A stretch of 41,608 nt of DNA, taken from positions 1 to 41,608 of the forward strand of contig CAXDRX010000013.1 in NCBI GenBank assembly GCA_963991985.1, read 5' to 3'. The DNA comes from MED-G17 sp963991985 (GTDB lineage Bacteria > Bacteroidota > Bacteroidia > NS11-12g > UBA9320). Positions 16,469 to 24,985 of this stretch are shown piece by piece. Position numbers and translations under genes: made by a program. The notes under the pieces are model-generated. The model did not search any database, had not been told where the DNA came from, and saw only the letters and a list, made by a program, of their open reading frames with translations. Numbering within the stretch: the stretch's first letter is position 1; every line of letters begins with the position of its first letter.

Positions 16469-18385
16469 TTACTTTACTTCTTCAAAGTCAGCATCCTGCA
16501 CATCATCGCTGCCCGAATCATTTCCTTGGCCATCGTTTTGTGCTTTGGGCTCGTTTGTGGAGCTAGAATCCTGATTTTGTTGCGCTTGGTAGATGTCTTG
16601 AGAAGCTTCTTGCCAAACGGTATTGAGTTCCTCGGTATATTTTTCAATTTCCGAAAGATTTTTATCGTTGTGTGCCTTTTTTAAAGCATCTTTTGCCGTG
16701 GTTATTTTTTCTTTTTTATCTGCCGGAATCTTATCTCCGTATTCATCCAGCTGCTTTTCTGTTGAAAAAATTAAGGCGTCAGCTGCATTCAATTTCTCAA
16801 TTTCCTCTTTGACTTTTGCATCTGCGTCTGCATTGGCTTCTGCTTCTTTTTTCATTTTTTCAATTTCCTCTTCACTTAAACCAGATGATGCTTCTATTTT
16901 TATTTTTTGTTCTTTACCGGTTCCTTTGTCTTTTGCACTTACGTTGAGTATTCCATTGGCATCTATGTCAAAGGTTACTTCTACTTGAGGCACACCTCTT
17001 GGAGCAGGTGGGATATCACTCAGATGAAATCGACCAATGGTTTTGTTGTCTTTAGCCATTGGTCTTTCGCCTTGAAGAACATGAATTTCAACCGAAGGTT
17101 GATTGTCTGCTGCTGTACTAAAGGTTTCAGACTTTTTGGTAGGGATGGTGGTATTTGATTCGATTAATTTGGTCATTACCCCGCCTAAGGTTTCAATACC
17201 TAAAGAAAGAGGTGTTACGTCCAACAAAAGAACATCTTTTACCTCACCCGTAAGAACACCTCCTTGAATGGCTGCACCAATGGCCACCACTTCGTCTGGG
17301 TTTACTCCTTTGGAAGGTTCTTTTCCAAAAAACTTTTGGACTTCTTCCTGAATTTTTGGAATACGAGTGGATCCCCCGACAAGGATTACATCATCAATTT
17401 CGTCTATTTTTAATCCTGCATCAGCCAAAGCTTTTTTGCACGGTTCAAGAGTTTTTTGAACCAATTCGTCCGCCAGTTGCTCAAACTTGGCTCTTGTTAA
17501 CTTTCGAACAAGATGTTTTGGAACATTGTCTTTGATGGTAATATATGGCAGATTGATTTCTGTTTCCGTAGAGCTCGAAAGTTCAATTTTTGCTTTTTCC
17601 GCAGCTTCTTTTAGCCTTTGCAAGGCCGCGGGGTCTTTCTTTAGCTCCATGTTTTCATCGCTATAAAACTCATTTGCCAACCAATTGATGATTACTTGGT
17701 CAAAATCGTCGCCACCTAAGTGCGTATCTCCATTGGTCGATTTCACTTCAAATACACCATCGCCCAATTCCAATATTGAAACGTCAAAAGTTCCCCCTCC
17801 CAAATCATAAACCGCAATGGTCATATCTTTATTTCTTTTGTCTAAGCCATAGGCAAGTGCTGCCGCCGTAGGCTCATTTACTATTCTTTCTACTTTCAGA
17901 CCGGCGATTTCTCCCGCTTCTTTGGTCGCTTGTCTTTGGCTGTCGTTGAAATAGGCAGGAACCGTAATTACTGCTCGATCTACACTTGTGCCCAAGTAAT
18001 CTTCTGCTGTTTTTTTCATCTTTTGCAGGACGATAGCTGAAATTTCTTGTGGTGTATATTTTCTATCACCAATCAAAACTCTAGGGGTGTCATTTGAGCC
18101 TTCTACCACTTGATATGGAACTCTTTCAGCTTCCTTCTTCAATTTGGAGAATCTTGTACCCATAAATCTTTTGATAGAACTTATGGTGTTGACTGGATTG
18201 GTAATGGCTTGTCTTTTGGCCGGATCTCCTACTTTTCTTTCGCCGTTACCATCGTCTAGAAAAGCTACGATACTTGGAGTTGTCCGTCTACCTTCGCTAT
18301 TGGGGATTACCACAGGCTCATTGCCTTCCATAACACTGACCACGGAGTTGGTCGTTCCCAAATCTATACCTATTACTTTGCTCAT
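16469..18385 (-). CDS. dnaK: Molecular chaperone DnaK (Hsp70)
   Basis: A full-length 638-residue Hsp70 chaperone. The ATPase domain starts MSKVIGIDLGTTNSVV, and includes the phosphate motif VYDLGGGTFDVSI and the adenosine motif ILVGGSTRIPKIQEEV. The interdomain linker is VKDVLLLDVTPLSLGIETLGG. A substrate-binding beta domain and helical lid follow, and the tail ends with the usual acidic DDVQDADFEEVK. The gene stands alone: grpE and dnaJ are not adjacent. A hairpin lies on each side (16420-16452 and 18443-18475), isolating it transcriptionally. A promoter-like ATACTTTG lies at 18413-18420. Heat control cannot be read from the sequence. Confidence 0.98.
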   Translation of the reverse strand: MSKVIGIDLGTTNSVVSVMEGNEPVVIPNSEGRRTTPSIVAFLDDGNGERKVGDPAKRQAITNPVNTISSIKRFMGTRFSKLKKEAERVPYQVVEGSNDTPRVLIGDRKYTPQEISAIVLQKMKKTAEDYLGTSVDRAVITVPAYFNDSQRQATKEAGEIAGLKVERIVNEPTAAALAYGLDKRNKDMTIAVYDLGGGTFDVSILELGDGVFEVKSTNGDTHLGGDDFDQVIINWLANEFYSDENMELKKDPAALQRLKEAAEKAKIELSSSTETEINLPYITIKDNVPKHLVRKLTRAKFEQLADELVQKTLEPCKKALADAGLKIDEIDDVILVGGSTRIPKIQEEVQKFFGKEPSKGVNPDEVVAIGAAIQGGVLTGEVKDVLLLDVTPLSLGIETLGGVMTKLIESNTTIPTKKSETFSTAADNQPSVEIHVLQGERPMAKDNKTIGRFHLSDIPPAPRGVPQVEVTFDIDANGILNVSAKDKGTGKEQKIKIEASSGLSEEEIEKMKKEAEANADADAKVKEEIEKLNAADALIFSTEKQLDEYGDKIPADKKEKITTAKDALKKAHNDKNLSEIEKYTEELNTVWQEASQDIYQAQQNQDSSSTNEPKAQNDGQGNDSGSDDVQDADFEEVK

Positions 18386-18412
18386 TTACTTGGATCTTTT
18401 CAACTAAAATGC

Positions 18413-18420
18413 CAAAGTAT
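18413..18420 (-). promoter_or_regulatory. Possible -7 promoter box (ATACTTTG) for dnaK
   Basis: On the minus strand TACTTTG resembles TAnnTTTG with one spacer base missing; a TTTTG lies about 22 bases upstream and may serve as the -33 element. It sits between the upstream gene's terminator and dnaK and would give a leader of roughly 22 bases. Confidence 0.35.
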
Positions 18421-18442
18421 TGAAAGCATTGTAAATGCTGCC

Positions 18443-18475
18443 AAAACGGCATTAAAAGTTAAGTTTTGCCGTTTT
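18443..18475 (-). terminator. Terminator hairpin overlapping the stop codon of the DUF4249-like gene
   Basis: AAAACGGCA (18443-18451) and TGCCGTTTT (18467-18475) are perfect nine-base complements around a 15-base loop. On the minus strand the second arm ends in TTTT, as in an intrinsic terminator. The gene's final codons form the first arm and its TAA stop lies in the loop, so coding sequence doubles as terminator. Confidence 0.6.
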
Positions 18476-19528
18476 TTCGTTCTTTCTTAGCCGGGTAAGC
18501 ATGTCAGGGTTTACGGCAATATTTTTATATCTCCGCTCAAATTTACTGCCGAAGATACCCCTCCCTCCTTCAACGTTTGTATAGTCAGGTTTCTTTTGAA
18601 CAATTCCAATGGATGGCTTACTCACCTCAATATAGGTTGACAATTGCTCATCTCCTCCAACTATTATCACATCAAAGCTTTTTATTTCTCTTTTTGTATT
18701 TGAATTTGCATTGATACTGCTTTCTAAAAAGTTATAATAGGCTGCACCAGGAAAGCTGAGCGCATTGATATCTCCTCCTTTTGGATTTCCTTGAACGCCC
18801 GATTGGCCCGTGTAACTTAAGGATTTGAGTTCTTTTTCCTGTGGTTTGTTCTTCAAAAATTCTTCATACTTCATTTTTATGATCAAATCGTATGTAGTGG
18901 CATGAAAAGCTTCTGAAAATAGAATTCTAAAATCTCCTTCATCCGATATATTTAAAAAAACTGGAGGTCTATCAAATCTCGGAGATGTTGAGTTTATGGT
19001 ACCAACAGATTTGGTAATGGCCGAATATTTCTCTGCCTTGCCGTCCTTGTTGATTACATTTATGGACAACCTATAGGAATAGGTTTCTCTGAAAATACTT
19101 TCTTTGAAAGGGAAATCTGTATAATAGAGATAGTGGTTTTGGTAAGCAAAAGCGCCAGAATCTTTGAATATCCCCCATTGTTTTGCATTTATCTTTTGTA
19201 AGTTCACCTTATTTCCTGTAAAATTTCCATTTAGAAATTCTTCAATGACAACATTCAAAGAATCAAAAAATAAGCTGTCAGGATTGTTGGCAAATTGAGC
19301 ATCTTGGGCATTTTGATTCAAATATGCTTTGTTGATTCTTATGAAAGTACTGTCATCCGTGGCATTTAATATTCCAAAAACTATTGGAATCGGCTTCCAA
19401 GAGGCAGTCACATCAATTTCATCTTTACATGTCCAAAAACCAAAACAAAAAATACAAATAAAAAAAGCGAACAAATGCCCATTTTTTAAGCCATTAAAAA
19501 GTAGAATTGATTTAGTTTTGTTTTTCAT
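18452..19528 (-). CDS. DUF4249-like lipoprotein, function unknown
   Basis: A 358-residue predicted lipoprotein: a basic, hydrophobic leader ends in a lipobox-like GFWTC (cysteine near residue 34). The mature part begins CKDEIDVTASWKPIPIVFGILNATDDSTFIRINKAYL; proteins with this opening are common in Bacteroidota and resemble DUF4249, which often sits beside TonB-dependent receptors. No receptor gene is present here. The rest looks like beta-strand repeats without catalytic motifs. The assignment rests on resemblance alone. The promoter-like CATATTTG ten bases upstream falls across the start codon of the divergent gene at 19544. Confidence 0.6.
   Translation of the reverse strand: MKNKTKSILLFNGLKNGHLFAFFICIFCFGFWTCKDEIDVTASWKPIPIVFGILNATDDSTFIRINKAYLNQNAQDAQFANNPDSLFFDSLNVVIEEFLNGNFTGNKVNLQKINAKQWGIFKDSGAFAYQNHYLYYTDFPFKESIFRETYSYRLSINVINKDGKAEKYSAITKSVGTINSTSPRFDRPPVFLNISDEGDFRILFSEAFHATTYDLIIKMKYEEFLKNKPQEKELKSLSYTGQSGVQGNPKGGDINALSFPGAAYYNFLESSINANSNTKREIKSFDVIIVGGDEQLSTYIEVSKPSIGIVQKKPDYTNVEGGRGIFGSKFERRYKNIAVNPDMLTRLRKNEKTAKLNF
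19513..19520 (+). promoter_or_regulatory. -7 promoter box (TAGTTTTG) for the gene at 19544
   Basis: TAGTTTTG is an exact TAnnTTTG match, 23 bases before the ATG at 19544. It lies inside the first codons of the divergent minus-strand gene, so transcription of one gene reads through the start region of the other. Confidence 0.45.
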
Positions 19529-19538
19529 AGCAAAACCA

Positions 19539-19546
19539 CAAATATG
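19539..19546 (-). promoter_or_regulatory. -7 promoter box (CATATTTG) for the DUF4249-like gene
   Basis: On the minus strand CATATTTG (seven of eight to consensus) lies ten bases before ATG 19528. It overlaps the ATG of the plus-strand gene at 19544-19546. Confidence 0.4.
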
Positions 19547-20650
19547 CGTTTTTTTGTTGTCATTCTCTATCTAAGCTTGCCCAGTCATATTTTTGCTCAG
19601 CGAATATTTAAGAGATATAAATATCCATATGTTCAAGAAAGTTTTGACGGGGCAAACCGCAATTGGCCGCTCCGATCAAATGTTTTTGAAAAGTCAAGTA
19701 TTGTAAACGGTGAATATATTTTGGAGAGAAGTGCACCGCAAGGTTTTAGCATTTTTCTCTCGGACAGCATTTCCGCATTCAACAACTTTGAATTTATATG
19801 CAGCCTAGATTTTCAACTTTCAAATATTTCTATAGTCGAAAAACATCTTCTCAATAAAAATAACACCACTGCCGGGCTCGTAATTCATGCAAACCAAAAT
19901 CCAGACCAAGCATTGGTTGTTCAGTTCAATGCAAAAAAGGGATATCGAATTTTACAATTCAAGGAGAATTATTTGATTGATTTACATAACAAAAGTGATG
20001 ATGGCTGGGTAACTTGCCGAAGCCTTAAAAGTTTAGGTAAACATAAAGTTAGACTACGTTCCTTTCGTAATGTATTTGATCTTTATATCGATGAGAAATA
20101 TCAAAGTTCTTTTGAAGATAAATTAAACACAAAAGGCAAGTTTGGTTTTTTTGTGGATGCAAATTCATCCTTTAAGGTAGATGACATTCAAATTAATTTA
20201 TTGCAAAATGAAATTGTAAAAAAGAGTGTAGAAGAGCAACATGATGCAGAACTTTTTGATTTGGTCAAATTACTTCGAACAAAAATTAATCGTCAAAGAG
20301 AAGAAAATTTAGCACTGAAACAGGAACTTATAAGTTATCAAAATCTAGCCATTCAAGACACCGTTAATTTAGGGAAAATTGAGCGCCTAGAAAGCCAATT
20401 AGATGTAAACCGCCTCAAGAATAGAGATTTGCTCAATCGATTAGAAAAACAACAAAGAAGATTAGACTATCTAGAGACAATGAAATCGGAAATCGAGGAC
20501 AATCAAGACGGGGACTTAGTAATGAACCTTATGGAGGTTCTCGATAAAGAAAAAAAAACAAACGATGGGCTAAATAAAGAGCTTCAAAAGCTAAAAGTGG
20601 AGAATGAAGAACTCAAGCAAAAAGTAACAGATTTTCTTAAAGACAATTGA
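19544..20650 (+). CDS. Secreted protein with LamG-like domain and C-terminal coiled coil
   Basis: A 368-residue protein not recognised as a named family. Residues 1-18 are a signal peptide ending in IFAQ. Residues about 25-225 have the look of a concanavalin/LamG-like beta-sandwich (SFDGANRNWP; IVNGEYILERSAP; AGLVIHANQNPDQALVVQFNAKKGY; GKHKVRLRSFRNVFDLYIDEKYQ; GKFGFFVDANSSFKVDDIQI), a shape seen in carbohydrate-binding or DUF1080-type domains. The remainder (about 230-368) is charged and helical with repeated leucines (REENLALKQELISYQNLA; LESQLDVNRLKNRDLLNRLEKQQ), predicting a long coiled coil for oligomerisation or attachment. panB follows after four bases, an odd partner for a secreted protein. 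Confidence 0.75.
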   Translation: MRFFVVILYLSLPSHIFAQRIFKRYKYPYVQESFDGANRNWPLRSNVFEKSSIVNGEYILERSAPQGFSIFLSDSISAFNNFEFICSLDFQLSNISIVEKHLLNKNNTTAGLVIHANQNPDQALVVQFNAKKGYRILQFKENYLIDLHNKSDDGWVTCRSLKSLGKHKVRLRSFRNVFDLYIDEKYQSSFEDKLNTKGKFGFFVDANSSFKVDDIQINLLQNEIVKKSVEEQHDAELFDLVKLLRTKINRQREENLALKQELISYQNLAIQDTVNLGKIERLESQLDVNRLKNRDLLNRLEKQQRRLDYLETMKSEIEDNQDGDLVMNLMEVLDKEKKTNDGLNKELQKLKVENEELKQKVTDFLKDN

Positions 20651-20654
20651 ACAA

Positions 20655-21473
20655 ATGACCAAAGAAATTTTAGAATTTAAAAAAGTAACTACTCATTCCT
20701 TGGTGGAAATGAAACAGCATGGACAAAAAATTTCAATGCTGACAAGCTATGACTATTCACTAGCAAAAATTGTAGATGCCGCAGGAATTGATGTAATTTT
20801 AGTTGGAGATTCCGCGAGTAACGTAATGGCTGGTCATATTTCCACCCTCCCTATTACCCTTGATCATATGATTTACCACGCCCAATCTGTAATTCGAGCT
20901 GTAGAAAGGGCTTTGGTCGTTGTTGACTTACCTTTTGGTTCCTATCAAGGAAACTCCAAAGAGGCTTTGGCATCCGCCATTAGAATCATGAAAGAATCGG
21001 GTGCTCATGCCATCAAAATGGAAGGAGGCGAGGAAATACTAGAATCTGTAAAGAGAATATTGTCTGCAGGAATTCCTGTAATGGGGCATTTGGGTCTTAC
21101 CCCTCAATCTATTTTTAAATTTGGTACTTATGCCGTGAGAGCCAAGGAAGATGCAGAAGCAAAAAAACTTATTGAAGACGCTAAACTTCTTCAAGATGCT
21201 GGTTGTTTTTCCATTGTTTTAGAAAAAATTCCTTCTCATTTGGCCAAAAATGTTTCACAAAATGTACGCATACCTACCATAGGGATTGGAGCAGGCAAAG
21301 ATACGGATGGGCAAGTTTTGGTATTGCACGACTTGTTAGGAATTACCAATGAGTTTAATCCTAGATTTCTGAGAAGATATATGAACCTATATGAGGACAT
21401 CAAAACCGCAGTAGGCCAGTATATTTACGACGTCAGAAACCTAGATTTTCCGAACGAAAAAGAAAGCTATTAG
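20655..21473 (+). CDS. panB: 3-methyl-2-oxobutanoate hydroxymethyltransferase PanB
   Basis: PanB adds a hydroxymethyl group from methylene-tetrahydrofolate to 2-oxoisovalerate, making ketopantoate for pantothenate and CoA. The 272-residue TIM-barrel protein shows the metal-binding VGDSASNVMAGH near residue 50, DLPFGSYQ, the conserved KMEGG near 115, PVMGHLGLTPQS, and IPTIGIGAGKDTDGQVLVLHDLLG. Length is normal. ATG 20655 lies four bases after the preceding stop, so the gene depends on the upstream promoter. The stop overlaps that of the aldehyde dehydrogenase gene by four bases (TTAG). Confidence 0.97.
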   Translation: MTKEILEFKKVTTHSLVEMKQHGQKISMLTSYDYSLAKIVDAAGIDVILVGDSASNVMAGHISTLPITLDHMIYHAQSVIRAVERALVVVDLPFGSYQGNSKEALASAIRIMKESGAHAIKMEGGEEILESVKRILSAGIPVMGHLGLTPQSIFKFGTYAVRAKEDAEAKKLIEDAKLLQDAGCFSIVLEKIPSHLAKNVSQNVRIPTIGIGAGKDTDGQVLVLHDLLGITNEFNPRFLRRYMNLYEDIKTAVGQYIYDVRNLDFPNEKESY

Positions 21474-23011
21474 TCTCTTTGTTCCGGTAAAAGGGTGTAG
21501 TCTTCAAAGTTTCCGCATAATCTGCCCGGACCCTGTGTGACAGAATTTACCAAATGTGATCCACCCACAAAACAACCCTTCCAAGATTCACCCATTCCCC
21601 CAAAGGTTTGTTCGTTATCGCCTCTTGACATCATTTTATTGATGCCAATTTTGTAGGCTCTAAGTTCGGAAGTAAGTTGTTTGGCCTGAAGTTCATCATC
21701 ACAAGCAATAGATGAAACCAAAGAGCCATTGGAAACATTCATTTCTGAAATAAGTTCTTCTTTTGAATCTACCAGAATAATACTATCTAAAGGAGCAAAT
21801 GGCTCATTATGATATAAGGTTGCATTTTTAGGCACATTCAGCAGTGAACTTGGTGCATAATAGCTTGACGTATCTTGTTTGCCCAAAAACAAATCGGCAT
21901 TGAAACTTCCTTTGTACAAGGCAACTGCTCCTTTTCCTATGGCGTCACTAAACATCACATTTACATCACTCACTTTTTTTGCATTAATGATTGGGCCAAA
22001 ATCATAATTCGGCAACTCATCGCTTCCCTCTTCAACCAATACCGGATTCCCAAAGGTGAGTGACTTTAGCACAGGAAGGTACATTTCCAAAAATTTTGGA
22101 AATAAACTTCTTTGAACAACAAATCGAACATAGGCCGTGCACCTTTGCTTACCATATTTAAATCCTGATTTGATTTGCTTTCCCAAATTGTCCCATTGGC
22201 TAAAGTTCCAAACACCATAGGTGTTGATTCCTTCCATTTCTAGCATGTATCTTTTTTTGTTGTTGAGCACCGAATGAGCAATTCTTTTCCCATTACTTTT
22301 ACCGCCAACGTAGGACAAACAGTCTATAGAAGGGTGCGACACGAGCGCTTCGCTTAGCACCGAACCCGAGCCACTTATCAGTGAAAAAGGGAGATTTTTT
22401 CTTCTAGCCAAAGCAAAACAAAGAGTAAGAGCGAACAATCCTCCATCGGTTGGTGTTTTGGCAATTATTGCGTTGCCGCAAAGCACTTGGACCAAGCAGG
22501 CGTGCACCAACACAGACAAGGGATAATTCCACGAAGCAATGTTTGAAACAACCCCAATGGGTGTTCTGCTTTCCAACATAGCTTCGATATTCTCAATGTA
22601 CCAATACACGCCCTCAATGCACCTTTCAACACCCGAGAGTGATTGTTTGTAAGGCTTTCCTATTTCCCACACCAAAATAAGAGCAATGAGCTCCTTGTGG
22701 TTCTCTATTTCTTTAACAACAGCATGAACAAGCTCTTTTCTTTTTTCAAGACCTATTTTAGCCCAATGATCAAAATCTTTTTTACAATGTTTTACTGCCA
22801 GTACAGCATCCTCCTTCCTGAGCATAGGATAGTGGCCGAGCAATGTTCCGTCTACATTTGAATTGAAAGGTTTGAGATTACCTTCCTTTTGCCATTTCCC
22901 TTCTACAAGATTCAATATATCCCCTTCTGGATTGAAACACTCCGGAGCAATCTTTTTGAGTTGGGAAAAAAGATTTTCCCATTTTGCCTTCTCTAATATA
23001 ACTTTTGCCAT
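21470..23011 (-). CDS. Aldehyde dehydrogenase family protein, divergent
   Basis: A 513-residue member of the NAD(P)-dependent aldehyde dehydrogenase superfamily. Visible landmarks are NIASWNYPLSV (oxyanion asparagine), the nucleotide loop YVGGKSNGKRI, the general-base region MLEMEGIN, the catalytic cysteine in GKQRCTA near residue 290, and EPFAPL near the end. Several usual motif residues are changed: LELGG is LEMEG, FTGSTxxG is YVGGKSNG, and the downstream KxP is missing, while cysteine and general-base glutamate remain. The substrate is unknown. A TAGCATTG box (seven of eight) ends four bases before the ATG at 23011. Confidence 0.82.
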   Translation of the reverse strand: MAKVILEKAKWENLFSQLKKIAPECFNPEGDILNLVEGKWQKEGNLKPFNSNVDGTLLGHYPMLRKEDAVLAVKHCKKDFDHWAKIGLEKRKELVHAVVKEIENHKELIALILVWEIGKPYKQSLSGVERCIEGVYWYIENIEAMLESRTPIGVVSNIASWNYPLSVLVHACLVQVLCGNAIIAKTPTDGGLFALTLCFALARRKNLPFSLISGSGSVLSEALVSHPSIDCLSYVGGKSNGKRIAHSVLNNKKRYMLEMEGINTYGVWNFSQWDNLGKQIKSGFKYGKQRCTAYVRFVVQRSLFPKFLEMYLPVLKSLTFGNPVLVEEGSDELPNYDFGPIINAKKVSDVNVMFSDAIGKGAVALYKGSFNADLFLGKQDTSSYYAPSSLLNVPKNATLYHNEPFAPLDSIILVDSKEELISEMNVSNGSLVSSIACDDELQAKQLTSELRAYKIGINKMMSRGDNEQTFGGMGESWKGCFVGGSHLVNSVTQGPGRLCGNFEDYTLLPEQRD

Positions 23012-23073
23012 AACCCAATGCTAAAACAAGCAAGAAGCAATTTTGTGTGATATACTTGGGTTAATTGTTTTGT

Positions 23074-24936
23074 TTATTGAATAATAAATTTTTGAGAGGA
23101 AATAATTTCAGACCCAATAGATTGTAAAAACAGAGTGTATCCTCCTTTGGACAAATGATCTGTGCTGAACTGATGATAAAAAATACCCTTTGGAATAAAT
23201 TCAGCATTTGATTCATATACTTTTTGACCCAAGGAATTATAAACCAAAACCTGTAAGGTTTTTGCTTCCTTCAATAAAAATTTTGTCTGTACCACTTCTC
23301 GTGATGGATTTGGATAAATTATCATCTGTTCTTCTGGCAATAAGGCGTTTAGTATTGGATTGACCTTTAGCTGTGCTATCCAAGTACCATAACCCTTTGG
23401 CTGATTTGTATCTCCAAAAGCACCACTCAACCAAACAATGCCTTCTTGATTGTACTTGGTTTGAATACTTGTATAGTCCCCCCATCGCACATTGGTGTCA
23501 GAAGTATTATAATCAATCGTCCGCCCGCCGTTTTTCACTTTTATTATTTCGGAATAAATACCTTCCAGTCCACGGAGTTGATTGTAAAAGATCGCACTTG
23601 TCCCGGGGTATTGTGAGGTTGAAGAGTGAGAAAAAGTTATGACACTCGCATTTTTGAAGCGCGAATTTCCTGCAAATGCGATACTTGGATAAGCATAATC
23701 CATGGTGTCTGAGAAAATGTAATTGGCTTGCACCCCCTTTGTTTTTAAGTCAATTATTCCATGATAAATCCCCGGAATATTTTTGTCTGATATGTTGGTT
23801 GTTTGGACAAATTGAATTTTGTTGTCTTCTTCTATGGCATCCAAAATTCGTGCATCATTGGTATGGAGACCCTTTCCTTGATTGGGTTGAACTCCAGAAG
23901 GGGGGATTCCATAGGGGATAGGTGCTTGAAGTTGCTCTACTTCGTAATCCACATTGCCCTTGACGCTACCAGTAACTGTATGAAGAAAGATTGTATCATT
24001 TTTTAAATCTCCAGGCCTTACTGATAAAAAATGCATTTTTTTGCCTGTATTTGGCTTGCTTCCAAATCTTACGGGGCAAACACTCCAGATATATTCTTCA
24101 TTGAATTTAATTTCACTTAAAAAGGATGCACTTAGAACTTCCTTTCCATTATATCCGTCTTCTAAAGAAATTTGCCAAATGACGCTCTCAGCAAAATCTT
24201 CAATCCAAGATCCTCCATCTTCTAACAAATTGACCGTTACAAATAAGTCACTTTCATTGAATGCAATGATTGGATAGTCGCTCCACCTTTTGTCTTCAAA
24301 AGGGCTTCCATCTAAGGCATAAAAATTCCATTTTTCAAGGGGCAAATTGCTTTGGCTAAAACCAACAACAATTTTTGAACTTTTGCTTGTGTTTCCCTCT
24401 AAGAAAACCAATATAAATCGGTCAGAAATAGGATCATAAACAATTTTGGGATCAAAGGATCTTTCCAAACGTCCAACTTGCCCCGAAGGCATAAATTCAA
24501 GTGTTCTAATCATTTGTGGTTCTCCGTTTGGATTGAAAACTCTGACGATGCTGTTTTGAACACTTACAATCCAACCATCATTCGAAATTGCCATGTTGTT
24601 GTCATTTGGGATCCCTCGAGAGCCAGCAGGGTGTCCATTAAAACCATTTCCAATTTTAGGATTGATCAATTGAGGGGTCTCCTGATATTGTTTGTATAAG
24701 AAATTGAATTGAGTTTCCTTCCGGAGCTTATCTACTATTTCTTTGTTTTTTGCGAACATCATACCTGGCAAAGGCAATTCTTGCGCCTGAGAAAAAGTAT
24801 TCAGAGGTAAATTGCTCAGCTTTATGCTTTTACTCAATGGAAAGCTTTTTTTTGTTTGCTTAAAAGAAAATTCCTGCGCTCCAGCATTAAAAGCTAAAAA
24901 AGTTGCAAAAAGGAAAACAAATAGCCTAAAAATCAT
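23074..24936 (-). CDS. Secreted T9SS type A sorting-domain protein
   Basis: A 620-residue extracellular protein. Residues 1-21 are a signal peptide ending in NAGAQ. The body (about 95-530) has repeated short hydrophobic/aspartate strands resembling a beta-propeller (NNMAISNDGWIVSVQNSIVRVFNPNG; FDPKIVYDPISDRFILVFLEG; KRWSDYPIIAFNESDLFVTVNLL; NVRWGDYTSIQTKYNQEGIVWLSG). The last 80 residues are a textbook type A sorting domain: IYPNPS, LQVLVYNSLGQKVYE, then LSKGGYTLFLQSIG and a final KFIIQ, used for export and surface attachment by T9SS. No catalytic motif is visible, so binding or structural work is possible. The promoter-like TAGATTTG lies five bases before the ATG. Confidence 0.88.
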   Translation of the reverse strand: MIFRLFVFLFATFLAFNAGAQEFSFKQTKKSFPLSKSIKLSNLPLNTFSQAQELPLPGMMFAKNKEIVDKLRKETQFNFLYKQYQETPQLINPKIGNGFNGHPAGSRGIPNDNNMAISNDGWIVSVQNSIVRVFNPNGEPQMIRTLEFMPSGQVGRLERSFDPKIVYDPISDRFILVFLEGNTSKSSKIVVGFSQSNLPLEKWNFYALDGSPFEDKRWSDYPIIAFNESDLFVTVNLLEDGGSWIEDFAESVIWQISLEDGYNGKEVLSASFLSEIKFNEEYIWSVCPVRFGSKPNTGKKMHFLSVRPGDLKNDTIFLHTVTGSVKGNVDYEVEQLQAPIPYGIPPSGVQPNQGKGLHTNDARILDAIEEDNKIQFVQTTNISDKNIPGIYHGIIDLKTKGVQANYIFSDTMDYAYPSIAFAGNSRFKNASVITFSHSSTSQYPGTSAIFYNQLRGLEGIYSEIIKVKNGGRTIDYNTSDTNVRWGDYTSIQTKYNQEGIVWLSGAFGDTNQPKGYGTWIAQLKVNPILNALLPEEQMIIYPNPSREVVQTKFLLKEAKTLQVLVYNSLGQKVYESNAEFIPKGIFYHQFSTDHLSKGGYTLFLQSIGSEIISSQKFIIQ

Positions 24937-24941
24937 AGAAT

Positions 24942-24949
24942 CAAATCTA
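24942..24949 (-). promoter_or_regulatory. -7 promoter box (TAGATTTG) for the T9SS cargo gene
   Basis: On the minus strand TAGATTTG matches TAnnTTTG exactly, followed by ATTCT and then the ATG at 24936. Together with the rsmE and transglycosylase boxes this is the clearest sign of leaderless transcription. Confidence 0.55.
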
Positions 24950-24971
24950 AGTAATTAAGACAAAAATGGCT

Positions 24972-24978
24972 TATTTTG
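24972..24978 (+). promoter_or_regulatory. Possible -7 promoter box (TATTTTG) for the GT39 gene
   Basis: TATTTTG resembles TAnnTTTG with one spacer base missing and lies seven bases before the TTG start at 24986, in the short gap between divergent genes. Confidence 0.35.
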
Positions 24979-24985
24979 TTTTGTA

